A stretch of 64,000 nucleotides of DNA from Winogradskyella psychrotolerans (lineage in GTDB: Bacteria; Bacteroidota; Bacteroidia; Flavobacteriales; Flavobacteriaceae). The stretch lies in the NCBI RefSeq assembly GCF_018860565.1, contig NZ_JAHKPS010000022.1, forward strand, positions 671,195 to 735,194, read 5' to 3'. The translations under genes and the position numbers were made by a program. Below the pieces are notes generated by a model. The model saw only the letters and a list, made by a program, of their open reading frames with translations, had not been told where the DNA came from and ran no database searches. This document shows, piece after piece, positions 45,236 through 55,414 of this stretch (position 1 is the first letter of the stretch; the number at the start of each line of letters is the position of its first letter).

Positions 45236-47815
45236 ATGTCCATACAACCAAAATTAACACGATTTAATCAAAATGTATTGTCTAAGTATCAGATATACAA
45301 TAGTATATTTATGACTTTACCTTTTGATGCGGTTACAAAAACAGGAGCGCTTTTGCCTTTGTTTCACGAAACTTGCCATAAAGGATTTGAAAATAAAGAA
45401 GATCCTACAACAATCGTTAATACCTTTTTTAAAAAATACCAAGCCAGACGTTCTTCTGAGAGTCAGGTGAATCTGTTGTTTCGATTTATTCAATATATCG
45501 AAAGACAGGTCGTTTTGTTCGATGCTATTGAAGACGCTGCTTTTCCTATTGTAAATAATATGGATGGTATTGGAACTTTGCGAAGTTTGAAAGAAACTGT
45601 TTCTGCGGATAATAAGTTAGAGACACTTCAGAAATATTTAGAAGAGTTTAAAGTTAGGATTGTGCTAACGGCTCACCCAACACAGTTTTATCCTGGTTCT
45701 GTTTTAGGAATTATTACCGATTTAACGGAAGCTATACGTGAAAATGATTTATTACGAATTAATGATTTGTTAGCGCAATTAGGAAAAACACCATTTTTTA
45801 AACACGAAAAACCATCTCCATTTGATGAAGCTGTGAGTTTAATATGGTATTTAGAGAATGTATTTTATAAGTCCTTTGGAGGTATATACGATTACATTCA
45901 ACAGAATATATTCGATGGTGAACAAATAGAAAACAACATTATTAATATAGGTTTTTGGCCAGGAGGTGATAGAGATGGAAATCCTTTTGTAACACCAGAA
46001 ATTACGCTGAAGGTTGCCGATAGATTGCGACTTTCAATTATTAAAAATTATTATAGAAATGTAAGACAATTAAAGCGGAAGTTAACGTTTCAAGGAGTCG
46101 AAGATCGTATGGGTAATTTAGAGCGTGAGCTTTATGGTATTATTACAAATGAAGCTTCTGATTTAACGTTGAAGACTTTTGTTTCAGAATTAAAAGCGGT
46201 GAAGCAAATTATTATCGATAAGCATCAGTCTTTATATGTTGATGAGCTGAATAGTTTGATTAATAAAACTCATTTATTCGGATTTCATTTTGCGAATTTA
46301 GATATCAGACAAGACAGCCGAAAACACGAGCAGTTTTTTAATGATATGGTAAATGCGTTGCTTGAGAGCGGTAGTGCTATTTTTCCAAAAAATTATCACG
46401 ACTTACCAGAACATGAACAAATTCAAATTTTATCTAAAGTTGAAGGGTCTGTAGATTTATCTCTAATAAAAGATGAAGAAACTTTAATGGCTTTAGAGAC
46501 TATTAAAGCTATAAAAACCATTCAAGAAACCAATGGAGAGCAAGCTGCAAACCGTTATATAATTAGTAATAACCAATCGACTTTGCATGTCATGCAATTG
46601 TTTGCGATGTTAAAATTAGTGGCATTCCAAGACGATTTAACAGTGGATATTGGACCATTATTTGAAACTATTACCGATTTAGAGAATGCTCCAAAAGTAA
46701 TGGAGGAATTATATTCTAATCCTGATTATGCGAAGCATTTAAAAGCAAGAGGTAATAGGCAAACCATTATGCTTGGTTTTAGTGATGGTACTAAAGATGG
46801 TGGTTATTTAATGGCAAACTGGGCTATTTATCAAGCTAAGGAAAATTTAACCAGAGTATCTAGAGAACATGGTATCAAAGTAATTTTCTTTGATGGACGT
46901 GGTGGGCCGCCGGCACGTGGTGGCGGAAAAACACATAATTTTTATGCGTCTTTAGGTCCGACAATAGAAGATGAAGAAGTACAATTAACAATACAAGGTC
47001 AGACGATAAGTTCTAATTTTGGAACTTTAGAATCTGCGCAATATAATTTAGAGCAGTTGATTAGTTCTGGTATTGGTAACAGTTTAAGTGATGCCGATTT
47101 AAGTATGCAGCCAGAAAACAGAGAGGTTATGACGGACTTGGCGAATCGTAGTTATGAGGCGTATGTGAATTTTAAAGCGCATCCTAAATTCATCTCGTAT
47201 TTAGAGCACATGAGCACGCTAAAATATTATGCTAAAACTAATATTGGTAGTCGTCCTTCGAAACGAGGTAAATCTGAAGGTTTAGTTTTTGAAGATTTAA
47301 GAGCCATTCCATTTGTTGGATCTTGGAGTCAATTGAAGCAAAATGTGCCAGGCTTTTTTGGTGTGGGTACAGCGTTGAAACATTATGAAGATATTGGTGA
47401 GTTTGATAAAGCACAGCATTTGTTTAAAACATCTGCGTTCTTCAAAACTTTAATTGAAAATAGTATGATGTCTCTGTCTAAGTCTTTTTTCGACTTAACA
47501 CGTTATATGTCTGAGGATGAAGAATACGGTGAATTTTGGAATGTAATTTATAAAGAATATGAAGTTTCAAAACGTTTAATTTTAAAACTTACGGGTTATA
47601 AGGAATTGATGCAAGAAGAGCCTTCTGGAAAAGCATCAATTGCCGTAAGAGAATCTATTGTGTTACCGTTATTAACGATTCAGCAATATGCTTTAAAGAA
47701 AATTCAAGAGCTTGAAAAAGCTGAGGTACGAGATGAAGAGCAGATTAAAATCTTTGAGAAGATGGTAACTAGATCTTTATTTGGTAATATAAACGCGAGT
47801 CGTAATTCAGCATAA
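45236..47815 (+). CDS. ppc: Phosphoenolpyruvate carboxylase, Bacteroidota-type variant
   Basis: This 859-residue enzyme carboxylates PEP to oxaloacetate. The first catalytic histidine is His147 in LTAHPTQFYPG. GGDRDGNPFVTP follows at about residue 245. The glycine-rich loop reads FFDGRGGPPARGGGK, with Asp553 where most PEPCs have the histidine of FHGRGG. GSRPSKRGKSEGLVFEDLRAIPFVGSWSQ is kept. The loop change appears to be a lineage feature of Bacteroidota PEPC rather than damage (from memory). The start is 9 bases after leuB, so the enzyme is tied to the leucine genes. A strong terminator follows. Confidence 0.92.
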   Translation: MSIQPKLTRFNQNVLSKYQIYNSIFMTLPFDAVTKTGALLPLFHETCHKGFENKEDPTTIVNTFFKKYQARRSSESQVNLLFRFIQYIERQVVLFDAIEDAAFPIVNNMDGIGTLRSLKETVSADNKLETLQKYLEEFKVRIVLTAHPTQFYPGSVLGIITDLTEAIRENDLLRINDLLAQLGKTPFFKHEKPSPFDEAVSLIWYLENVFYKSFGGIYDYIQQNIFDGEQIENNIINIGFWPGGDRDGNPFVTPEITLKVADRLRLSIIKNYYRNVRQLKRKLTFQGVEDRMGNLERELYGIITNEASDLTLKTFVSELKAVKQIIIDKHQSLYVDELNSLINKTHLFGFHFANLDIRQDSRKHEQFFNDMVNALLESGSAIFPKNYHDLPEHEQIQILSKVEGSVDLSLIKDEETLMALETIKAIKTIQETNGEQAANRYIISNNQSTLHVMQLFAMLKLVAFQDDLTVDIGPLFETITDLENAPKVMEELYSNPDYAKHLKARGNRQTIMLGFSDGTKDGGYLMANWAIYQAKENLTRVSREHGIKVIFFDGRGGPPARGGGKTHNFYASLGPTIEDEEVQLTIQGQTISSNFGTLESAQYNLEQLISSGIGNSLSDADLSMQPENREVMTDLANRSYEAYVNFKAHPKFISYLEHMSTLKYYAKTNIGSRPSKRGKSEGLVFEDLRAIPFVGSWSQLKQNVPGFFGVGTALKHYEDIGEFDKAQHLFKTSAFFKTLIENSMMSLSKSFFDLTRYMSEDEEYGEFWNVIYKEYEVSKRLILKLTGYKELMQEEPSGKASIAVRESIVLPLLTIQQYALKKIQELEKAEVRDEEQIKIFEKMVTRSLFGNINASRNSA

Positions 47816-47843
47816 AAAAAAACAACTAGTTTAGAATATTATA

Positions 47844-47879
47844 AATCCTCAGAGGTGTTAAACTTCTGAGGATTTTTTA
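47844..47879 (+). terminator. Rho-independent terminator after ppc
   Basis: AATCCTCAGA pairs with TCTGAGGATT, followed by TTTTTAT. It lies 28 bases after the ppc stop and ends the leu-ppc run. Confidence 0.88.
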
Positions 47880-47906
47880 TGCAATTATACAAAACTGCAT
47901 TAAAGC

Positions 47907-47939
47907 AAAAACCCCCGAAGATTAGGCTTCGAGGGTTTT
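47907..47939 (-). terminator. Terminator after amtB
   Basis: On the minus strand AAAACCCTCGAAG pairs with CTTCGGGGGTTTT (one G-T pair) around CCTAAT. It ends in a T-run 50 bases past the amtB stop. It may work on both strands. Confidence 0.85.
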
Positions 47940-47988
47940 CATTCTAACAACTAAATTAAAACTTATGTGAAAGAATACAGCAAGTTGA

Positions 47989-49287
47989 TTAGCGTTCTCT
48001 TTTTCCTGGATAAGCAATTTCACCATGTTCGGAAAGGTCAAGTCCAACAAGTTCTTCTTCTTCACTAACACGAAGACCCATTGTAGATTTTAATATTTTT
48101 AGAATAATGAATGATAGGACAACTGCCCATACGCCGTAAGCTAAAGCACCAGTTGCTTGAACTCCTAATTGTGAAAATCCACCACCATTAAATAGGCCTA
48201 TTCCTGTTTCGCCATCGATTCCCCAAAGGCCAATAACAAGTGTTCCCCAAACTCCGGCAACACCATGAACAGAGGCTGCACCAATAGCATCATCAATTTT
48301 AAGTTTCTTCTCTATAATCTCTATAGAGAATACAACGATGATACCACCAATTAGTCCAGCTAAAATGGCACCTAATGTCGACATGTTTCCGCAGCCAGCA
48401 GTAATACTTACTAAACCAGCTAAAGCTCCGTTTAAAGTTTGTGGTAGATTTGGTTTTCCGTACCAGATCCATGTCGTTATTAGTGCTCCTAAACCACCTG
48501 CAGCTGCTGCTAAATTTGTTATTAAAACAACATTAGAAGCTGCGATAGAATCTGCGCCTCCCCAAGCAAGTTGAGAACCACCGTTAAATCCGAACCATCC
48601 TAACCATAAAATAAAAACACCTAAAGTTGCAAGTACTTGGTTGTGGCCTGGAATTGGCATTACTTTTCCATCTATGTATTTTCCTATTCTTGGTCCTACC
48701 ATATAGGCGGCAACTAAAGCGGCCCATCCTCCAACAGAGTGTACAATTGAAGATCCTGCAAAGTCAATAAATCCGAGTTCGGTTAACCAACCAGATCCTT
48801 GCCATTGCCATCCTCCAGCAATAGGGTAGATTAAGGCAGTCATTACGATTGAAAATATAGCATAAGTAGAGTATTTTGTTCTGCCTGCAATTGCTCCTGA
48901 TACAATGGTTGCGGCTGTAGCGGCAAACATAGTTTGGAATAATAAGTCAGCTCCTTCACCTTGCATTATGCCGCTCCAGAAAAACCATCCGTTAGATGTG
49001 TCTCCGTACATTAAAGAATAACCAATAAACCAGTAGGTTAATGAGCCAACGCAAATGTCAAGTAAATTTTTCATTGCAATATTGGCGGCATTCTTGGAGC
49101 GAGTCATTCCAGTTTCAACTAGCGTAAATCCAGCTTGCATAAAGAATACGAGTATGGCAGAAATCAGCATCCAAAGCATTCCCATATCTCCGTTTATAGC
49201 GGCAACAGCGGCTTCGACTTCGGTAGGTTCTGCGGCATCTTGCACTGCCGCTAGAGTTGGTAGTATTGTTAAAAAATTATATATCAT
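47989..49287 (-). CDS. amtB: Ammonium transporter
   Basis: This 432-residue inner-membrane channel has an N-terminal export-like region (about 1-40) and 11 hydrophobic helices. The twin conducting histidines lie in SIVHSVGGWAALVAA and AASVHGVAGVWGTL. MQAGFTLVETGMTR near the start is the family's first helix. The C-terminal tail (SEEEELVGLDLSEHGE) resembles the part that meets PII proteins. No glnB/glnK gene is adjacent in the window. It lies 28 bases downstream of the porin gene and divergent from gltB, which fits nitrogen assimilation. Confidence 0.94.
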   Translation of the reverse strand: MIYNFLTILPTLAAVQDAAEPTEVEAAVAAINGDMGMLWMLISAILVFFMQAGFTLVETGMTRSKNAANIAMKNLLDICVGSLTYWFIGYSLMYGDTSNGWFFWSGIMQGEGADLLFQTMFAATAATIVSGAIAGRTKYSTYAIFSIVMTALIYPIAGGWQWQGSGWLTELGFIDFAGSSIVHSVGGWAALVAAYMVGPRIGKYIDGKVMPIPGHNQVLATLGVFILWLGWFGFNGGSQLAWGGADSIAASNVVLITNLAAAAGGLGALITTWIWYGKPNLPQTLNGALAGLVSITAGCGNMSTLGAILAGLIGGIIVVFSIEIIEKKLKIDDAIGAASVHGVAGVWGTLVIGLWGIDGETGIGLFNGGGFSQLGVQATGALAYGVWAVVLSFIILKILKSTMGLRVSEEEELVGLDLSEHGEIAYPGKRER

Positions 49288-49315
49288 AATAATAGAAATT
49301 AGTTAGTGTTGTGAT

Positions 49316-50386
49316 TTAGAATGTGTAAATAGCTGCTAAAGTAAAAGCACTTAGACTGCTAGCTGCTAAGCCATCATTGTCTACAACATTACCGTAAATA
49401 CCTCCATCTGCATCAGTTAAAGAATCTAATCTAAACTCAGGTTTAATGATTAAGTTGCTATCTACGGTATAGCTACCTGTTAAGGTTGCGCCGATTACGC
49501 TTGGTAAATCTTCCCCTTCTTCAGCATGGTATCCAAAAAACTCGCCTCTTAAGCCAAGAGCAAAATCTTCAGATAATGTGTACTGTGGATATAAAGCAGC
49601 TCCATAGAATCCGTTTTTAAAATCATCATTTAATACATCTCCATTATCATCAAAAACATAAGAAGTGGTTTGGTAAGCCGCATTGATTCCTAAGAAAAAA
49701 TTGTCAGATACATCAAATCCGCCAGTATAATCGACTTCAAATCCTAAGCCAGAATTAGCACCGCTATCATAATATAGGTTTAAGTATTGTCCTTTGTATC
49801 CTAATTGAGCGCCAAAAGAATATTCGCCAGTTGTAGAAGTGTTGTTAGTATCCCAAGGATTCATAACGGCTAACATTAAGCTAAAATCATCAGATAAAGC
49901 GAAATCTGCTTTTAATCCCATATGAGAGAAAGGTCCGCTAGAAAATAAATAAGATGTGCTGTAGTTGAAGTTGGCTGCAGGTGCAATAACTTCATAGCCT
50001 AAATATGTATTAAAACGTCCCATGGTTAAAGTGGTGTTCTCAGAAACATTCCAGTAAACGTATGCTTGGTTGACGATGCCATCAACAATATCACTATTAA
50101 AAGTTGCTGCAGCACCTCTTGGTCCTGTAACTAAATCAAGAACAGCACCTACTTTACCACTTTCGTAGCTAGCGATGATGTTTCCCATGCCTAAGGCAAA
50201 ACCTGTTTGATCTGCGAAAGCAGTGCCAAAAGACGCCCCAACGTCGTCAGGTGCAGATATATAAGTTTGAAAATAAGCGTCAACACTTCCGCTTACTGTA
50301 AAAGACTTTTCTTTAGTCTCTTCTGTTTCTTGAGCAGTTAAAACTACTGACATCGCAAGTAGTGTTAGAGTGAAAATTTTTTTCAT
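49316..50386 (-). CDS. Outer-membrane porin-like beta-barrel protein
   Basis: I take the ATG at 50386 (356 residues), since it gives a clean signal peptide (MKKIFTLTLLAMSVVLTAQ). The ATG at 50419 would put polar residues in front. The rest consists of alternating amphipathic strands with many Tyr, Asn and Gly residues, ending in AAIYTF as outer-membrane barrels do. It resembles the DUF1597/porin-like group found next to AmtB in Bacteroidota (from memory). A channel that brings ammonium or small nitrogen compounds across the outer membrane is the natural guess from the neighbouring amtB. Confidence 0.82.
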   Translation of the reverse strand: MKKIFTLTLLAMSVVLTAQETEETKEKSFTVSGSVDAYFQTYISAPDDVGASFGTAFADQTGFALGMGNIIASYESGKVGAVLDLVTGPRGAAATFNSDIVDGIVNQAYVYWNVSENTTLTMGRFNTYLGYEVIAPAANFNYSTSYLFSSGPFSHMGLKADFALSDDFSLMLAVMNPWDTNNTSTTGEYSFGAQLGYKGQYLNLYYDSGANSGLGFEVDYTGGFDVSDNFFLGINAAYQTTSYVFDDNGDVLNDDFKNGFYGAALYPQYTLSEDFALGLRGEFFGYHAEEGEDLPSVIGATLTGSYTVDSNLIIKPEFRLDSLTDADGGIYGNVVDNDGLAASSLSAFTLAAIYTF

Positions 50387-50416
50387 AATGATGAATTTAA
50401 TATAGTTAGTTCGTTT

Positions 50417-50424
50417 CAAATCTA
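50417..50424 (-). promoter_or_regulatory. Candidate Bacteroidota -7 element for porin-amtB
   Basis: The minus strand reads TAGATTTG, which matches the TAnnTTTG consensus of the Bacteroidota main sigma factor. It lies 30 bases upstream of the porin ATG. I see no good TTG at -33. The palindrome at 50441-50460 covers that region instead, as an activator site would. Confidence 0.5.
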
Positions 50425-50440
50425 TATAATCTTTGTGTAT

Positions 50441-50460
50441 ACCCTATTAAAATGAGGGGT
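50441..50460. promoter_or_regulatory. Candidate operator 1 in the porin-gltB gap
   Basis: ACCCTATTAAAATGAGGGGT is an imperfect palindrome with ACCC and GGGT ends. It shares ACCCTATTAA and GGGGT with the site at 50494-50512. The left halves are 53 bases apart, about five helical turns. Confidence 0.5.
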
Positions 50461-50493
50461 AAAAAGTTAATTTTTATGAAATTATAATTTTTA

Positions 50494-50512
50494 ACCCTAT
50501 TAATTTTGGGGT
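50494..50512. promoter_or_regulatory. Candidate operator 2 in the porin-gltB gap
   Basis: ACCCTATTAATTTTGGGGT is an imperfect palindrome, extended by TTA/TAA on the outside. It is a close copy of operator 1. A half-site, AAGGGGTAAAAA, recurs at 50796-50807, 22 bases before gltB. Apart from these sites and the -7 element I see nothing in the gap 50387-50828. Confidence 0.5.
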
Positions 50513-50828
50513 TAAAATTAATTTAAGCTATATTTTTGTTATATCAATAATTGAGGTTTTTTTATTTTTCATTAAAAAGCGTGTTTTTGTGATTTATTTT
50601 TAATGTTTTATTTGTTTTTAAATTGTTTTCTTATTGTATTAGGATTTTTGTTGATGATTTGTTATTATTGATTTAGCATTCAGATGTCGTGTTAATTAGA
50701 TTTACCGCAATCATTTTAAGGCTTATTGTGAATTCTTGAAAAGTGTTTCTACTTTTTTTTTAATCGAATTATAGCTTCTATATTAGAGATGTAATAAGGG
50801 GTAAAAACCTTTAAAATTTTTCTGAATT

Positions 50829-53800
50829 ATGTTTAAGAAGCAAGGACTTTATTTACCAGAATTTGAACACGAAAATTGTGGTGCTGGATTCATCTGTAAT
50901 CTAAAGGGAGAGAAGACAAATCAAATTATACATGACGCCTTAGAAATACTGGTAAAACTAGAGCATCGAGGAGGTGTAAGTGCTGATGGAAAAACAGGTG
51001 ATGGAGCAGGTCTTTTGATAGATATTCCTCATGCTTATTTTAAGCGTGTTTGTGGGTTTAAAGTGCCAGTAAAAGGGAAGTATGCTGTAGGTATGGTTTT
51101 CTTGCCAAAAAACAGAAATCAATATAAGTTTTGCAAGGATACTTTTGAGAAAGAAATTATAGCTCAAGGACTCTCTGTAATTGGATGGAGAGAAGTGCCT
51201 GTAGATTCCACACAATTAGGTGAAATCGCCTTAGCATCAGAACCTAATATAGAACAACTTTTTGTTGGAAAATCTAACGAAGTTTCTGAGGCAGATTTTA
51301 AAGCAAAACTCTATGCAGCACGTAAGATCACAGAGCATTCCGTTAGAAAATCTAAGATGTCGCAAAGCTCTTATTTTTATGTGTCTAGTTTATCAATGAA
51401 TACATTGATATATAAGGGTATAATAATGCCAGAAGATATAGGTCCTTATTATAAAGATTTACAAGAAGACGATTTAGTAACACGTTTGGCTTTAGTACAC
51501 CAACGTTTTTCTACGAATACCATGCCTACTTGGGAGTTAGCGCAACCATTTCGATTTATGTGTCAGAATGGAGAAATAAATACCCTTCGTGGAAATATTA
51601 GTAGAATGCGTGTGCGTGAAGAAATTATGAAAAGTGACGTCTTTGGTCCGCAAATAGAAAAATTATTCCCAATTATCTTACCAGGAAAATCAGATTCAGC
51701 TTCTATGGACATGGTGGTAGAATTGTTAACACACACAGGGCGTTCATTACCTGAAGTCATGATGATGATGATTCCTGAAGCATGGGAAAAACACAAAACC
51801 ATGTCGCCAGAACGAAAAGCATTTTACGACTATAATGCATGTATCATGGAGCCTTGGGATGGACCTGCTTCCGTACCGTTTACAGATGGTAATTATATTG
51901 GTGCATTACTCGATAGAAATGGCTTAAGACCTTCAAGATATACCGTAACTAAAAGCGGAAAACTTATTATGTCTTCAGAAATTGGAGTTGTAGATATTGC
52001 TCCAGAGGATGTAGAAAGTCATGGTCGTTTAGAACCTGGAAAAATGTTTTTAGTAGACATGAACCAAGGTCGTATTATTAATGACGAAGAAATAAAAAGT
52101 AAGATTGTTAGAGAAAGACCTTATCAAGAATGGTTAGATAAGACCAGGTTGCACTTAAAAGATATTCCGTATACTGGAGAAACATGTCCAATTGAAACTC
52201 TAGATATAAAAACAAGACAACGTTTATTTAATTATACGTTTGAAGATATTCAAGAAGTTATTACACCAATGGCTCTAAAAGCTAAAGAAGCTTTAGGATC
52301 TATGGGGACGGATACTCCATTAGCGGTTTTGTCTAATAAACCACAACTGATTTCTAACTATTTTAAGCAATTATTTGCTCAGGTTACCAATCCGCCTTTA
52401 GACGGTATTAGAGAAGAGATTGTAACCGATATTAGTTTGTCTTTAGGTAAGGATCGAAATATTTTTAGCATTACAGAGCGACAATGTAGAAAGTTAAAAA
52501 TTCAGAATCCCGTAATTTCAAATGACGATTTAGAAAAAATACGACATATTTCCGTTGAAGGTTTTAAAGCTGAAACGATTGAAATTTTATATCAAAAAGA
52601 TAAAGGTCTTAACGGACTCGAAGATGCTTTGGATGATATTATTGTCCAAATTGAAAAAGCATTAGCTCGAAAAACAAATATTATCATCTTGTCAGATAGA
52701 AGAGTAAGTAAAGAAATGGCACCAATTCCACCATTGTTAGCTTGTTCTTATGTGAGTCATCAAATGAATCGTTTGCGTAAGCGTTCGTATTTCGATATTA
52801 TTATAGAATCCGCAGAACCTAGAGAGCCACATCATTTTGCAACTTTATTTGGTTATGGTGCAAGTGCTGTAAATCCTTATATGGTCAACGAAATTATTAG
52901 AGCACAAGTAAAAGAAGGCTTTATTACAGGAATGGACGAGCAAAAAGCCGTCGATAATTTCAATAAAGCTATCGGAAAAGGAATACTGAAGGTGATGAAC
53001 AAAATAGGAATCTCAACCTTGCGTTCTTACAGAGGTTCTCAGATTTTTGAAATCGTAGGTTTTAATTCACAATTTGTAGAAAAGTATTTTCCTTATACAG
53101 CTTCAAGAATAGAGGGTATTGGGTTATATGAAATCGAAAAAGAGATTGATAAACGCTATAAATATGCTTATCCAGATATTGAAATAGATAAACGATTGGG
53201 TTTAAATATCGGTGGAGATTATAGATGGAGACGTAATGGTGAAAAGCATTTATTTAATCCTACAACCGTTGCAAAATTACAACAAGCTGTGAGATTGAGT
53301 GACCAAGCGAGTTATGATGTGTATGCAAAAGCTATTAACGAACAATCGGAAAATTTAATGACCATTCGTGGGTTGTTTGAATTTAATAATATCGATCCAA
53401 TTCCTATTGAAGAAGTCGAACCTTGGACCGAAATTGTAAAACGATTTAAAACAGGTGCTATGTCTTATGGTTCTATTTCTAGAGAGGCACATGAAAATTT
53501 AGCCATTGCGATGAATAGAATTGGAGGGAAATCTAATTCTGGTGAAGGAGGAGAAGACCGAAGACGTTTTCAACCCGATGTCAATGGTGATAGCAGAAAT
53601 TCTGCCATTAAACAAGTGGCTTCTGGTCGTTTTGGAGTAACATCTCACTATTTAACCAACGCTAAAGAGATTCAAATAAAAATGGCTCAAGGTGCAAAGC
53701 CTGGTGAAGGTGGTCAGTTACCTGGTGAAAAAGTATTGCCATGGATAGCTGCAGCAAGGAATTCGACACCATTTGTAGGTTTAATTTCACCGCCACCACA

Positions 53801-55337
53801 TCACGATATTTATTCAATTGAAGATTTAGCACAATTAATTTACGATTTAAAAAATGCAAATCGTGACGCTAGAATTAATGTAAAATTAGTGTCAGAAGTT
53901 GGAGTAGGTACCATTGCTGCAGGTGTTGCAAAAGCAAAAGCAGATGTGGTACTTATTTCAGGATACGATGGCGGAACAGGAGCATCACCTTTAACCTCTT
54001 TAAAACATGCAGGCTTGCCTTGGGAATTAGGTTTAGCAGAAGCACAACAAACCTTAGTACTTAATAATTTAAGAAGTCGAATTGTAGTTGAATGTGATGG
54101 TCAATTAAAAACAGGTCGTGATGTTGCGATTGCGGCATTATTGGGAGCAGAAGAATTCGGATTTGCAACGGCTCCTTTAGTGGCTTCAGGATGTATTATG
54201 ATGCGAAAATGCCATTTAAATACTTGTCCTGTTGGAATTGCAACCCAAGATAAAGAGTTACGTAAAAACTTTAAAGGGACACCAGAGCACGTTATTAATT
54301 TCTTCTATTACATCGCAGAAGAATTGCGACATATTATGGCAGAACTAGGTTTTCGATCTATGGCAGAAATGATTGGTCAGACACATAAAATTAATGCGAA
54401 TAAAGCCATCAAGCATTATAAAGCTAAGGGCTTAGATTTATCTTCTATTTTATACCGACCAGAAGCTTATAGTAAGATGACGGTTAAGAATACTGAGAAA
54501 CAAGTACATAATTTAGATAATGTCTTGGATTTTAAAATCTTAAAAGATTCGCATCGTGCATTATATCGAAAAGAGCAGATGTCGTTAGCTTATCCAATAA
54601 AGAATACGAATAGAACGGTTGGTGCGATTGTAAGTAATGAGATTTCAAAAATTTATGGACATTTAGGATTACCTGAAGACACCTTAAATATCAATTTTGA
54701 AGGTTCAGCTGGACAAAGTTTTGGGGCGTTTGGAGCCCATGGATTGACGTTTAAGCTAGAAGGAAATACAAATGATTACTTAGGAAAAGGCTTGTCTGGA
54801 GCTAAGTTAATTGTTAAGAAACCAACGAAAGCAGACTTCAAAGCAGAAGACAATATCATTATTGGTAATGTTTGCTTATTTGGTGCGGTTGAAGGACAAG
54901 CGTATATCAATGGAATAGCAGGAGAACGTTTTGCAGTAAGAAACTCGGGTGCAACAGCTGTTGTAGAAGGTGTAGGTGATCATTGTTGTGAATATATGAC
55001 AGGTGGAAAAGTGGTTGTTCTTGGTAAAACAGGACGAAATTTTGCAGCAGGAATGAGTGGAGGAATAGCATATGTATATGACCCAGAGAACAAATTTGTT
55101 AATGGATTATGTAATACCGAAACCATAGAATTTGAAAAGATTCTAAAGAAAGATGCTAATGATTTAAAAACAATAATTGAAAAGCACGTAAAATTTACAG
55201 ATAGTAAACGAGGTGTTGCATTATTAGCGGATTGGGAAACAAGTTTGAAAAATTTTGTACGTGTAATGCCAACAGAATACAAACGTGCTTTAAAACGTTT
55301 AGAGACAGAAGAACAAATGGTTGAAGAATTGGTGTAA
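50829..55337 (+). CDS. gltB: Glutamate synthase, large subunit
   Basis: This 1502-residue enzyme has a class II glutamine amidotransferase domain (about 17-420) whose nucleophile Cys17 in ENCGAGFIC is exposed after removal of a 16-residue propeptide. A central domain follows, then the FMN/synthase barrel at about 850-1210, with [17 protein letters not shown] residues and the 3Fe-4S cysteines in [15 protein letters not shown]. The C-terminal glycine-rich beta-helix (about 1260-1490) ends the protein. It makes two glutamates from glutamine and 2-oxoglutarate, with electrons from the GltD subunit encoded 77 bases downstream. It diverges from porin-amtB. Confidence 0.96.
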   Translation: MFKKQGLYLPEFEHENCGAGFICNLKGEKTNQIIHDALEILVKLEHRGGVSADGKTGDGAGLLIDIPHAYFKRVCGFKVPVKGKYAVGMVFLPKNRNQYKFCKDTFEKEIIAQGLSVIGWREVPVDSTQLGEIALASEPNIEQLFVGKSNEVSEADFKAKLYAARKITEHSVRKSKMSQSSYFYVSSLSMNTLIYKGIIMPEDIGPYYKDLQEDDLVTRLALVHQRFSTNTMPTWELAQPFRFMCQNGEINTLRGNISRMRVREEIMKSDVFGPQIEKLFPIILPGKSDSASMDMVVELLTHTGRSLPEVMMMMIPEAWEKHKTMSPERKAFYDYNACIMEPWDGPASVPFTDGNYIGALLDRNGLRPSRYTVTKSGKLIMSSEIGVVDIAPEDVESHGRLEPGKMFLVDMNQGRIINDEEIKSKIVRERPYQEWLDKTRLHLKDIPYTGETCPIETLDIKTRQRLFNYTFEDIQEVITPMALKAKEALGSMGTDTPLAVLSNKPQLISNYFKQLFAQVTNPPLDGIREEIVTDISLSLGKDRNIFSITERQCRKLKIQNPVISNDDLEKIRHISVEGFKAETIEILYQKDKGLNGLEDALDDIIVQIEKALARKTNIIILSDRRVSKEMAPIPPLLACSYVSHQMNRLRKRSYFDIIIESAEPREPHHFATLFGYGASAVNPYMVNEIIRAQVKEGFITGMDEQKAVDNFNKAIGKGILKVMNKIGISTLRSYRGSQIFEIVGFNSQFVEKYFPYTASRIEGIGLYEIEKEIDKRYKYAYPDIEIDKRLGLNIGGDYRWRRNGEKHLFNPTTVAKLQQAVRLSDQASYDVYAKAINEQSENLMTIRGLFEFNNIDPIPIEEVEPWTEIVKRFKTGAMSYGSISREAHENLAIAMNRIGGKSNSGEGGEDRRRFQPDVNGDSRNSAIKQVASGRFGVTSHYLTNAKEIQIKMAQGAKPGEGGQLPGEKVLPWIAAARNSTPFVGLISPPPHHDIYSIEDLAQLIYDLKNANRDARINVKLVSEVGVGTIAAGVAKAKADVVLISGYDGGTGASPLTSLKHAGLPWELGLAEAQQTLVLNNLRSRIVVECDGQLKTGRDVAIAALLGAEEFGFATAPLVASGCIMMRKCHLNTCPVGIATQDKELRKNFKGTPEHVINFFYYIAEELRHIMAELGFRSMAEMIGQTHKINANKAIKHYKAKGLDLSSILYRPEAYSKMTVKNTEKQVHNLDNVLDFKILKDSHRALYRKEQMSLAYPIKNTNRTVGAIVSNEISKIYGHLGLPEDTLNINFEGSAGQSFGAFGAHGLTFKLEGNTNDYLGKGLSGAKLIVKKPTKADFKAEDNIIIGNVCLFGAVEGQAYINGIAGERFAVRNSGATAVVEGVGDHCCEYMTGGKVVVLGKTGRNFAAGMSGGIAYVYDPENKFVNGLCNTETIEFEKILKKDANDLKTIIEKHVKFTDSKRGVALLADWETSLKNFVRVMPTEYKRALKRLETEEQMVEELV

Positions 55338-55391
55338 GCTAAGGGAGAAGATAAAAGTGATAATACAATTAAATTTAGAATGCAGGATGAG

Positions 55392-55411
55392 ATTCCTGCC
55401 TTCGCAGGAAT
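55392..55411 (+). promoter_or_regulatory. Start-proximal hairpin before gltD
   Basis: ATTCCTGCCTTCGCAGGAAT has a perfect 8-base stem with loop CTTC. It ends 3 bases before the gltD ATG at 55415. The stem is the same as at hisA and the second DUF2064 gene, and the loop differs by one base. Confidence 0.65.
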
Positions 55412-55414
55412 AAA

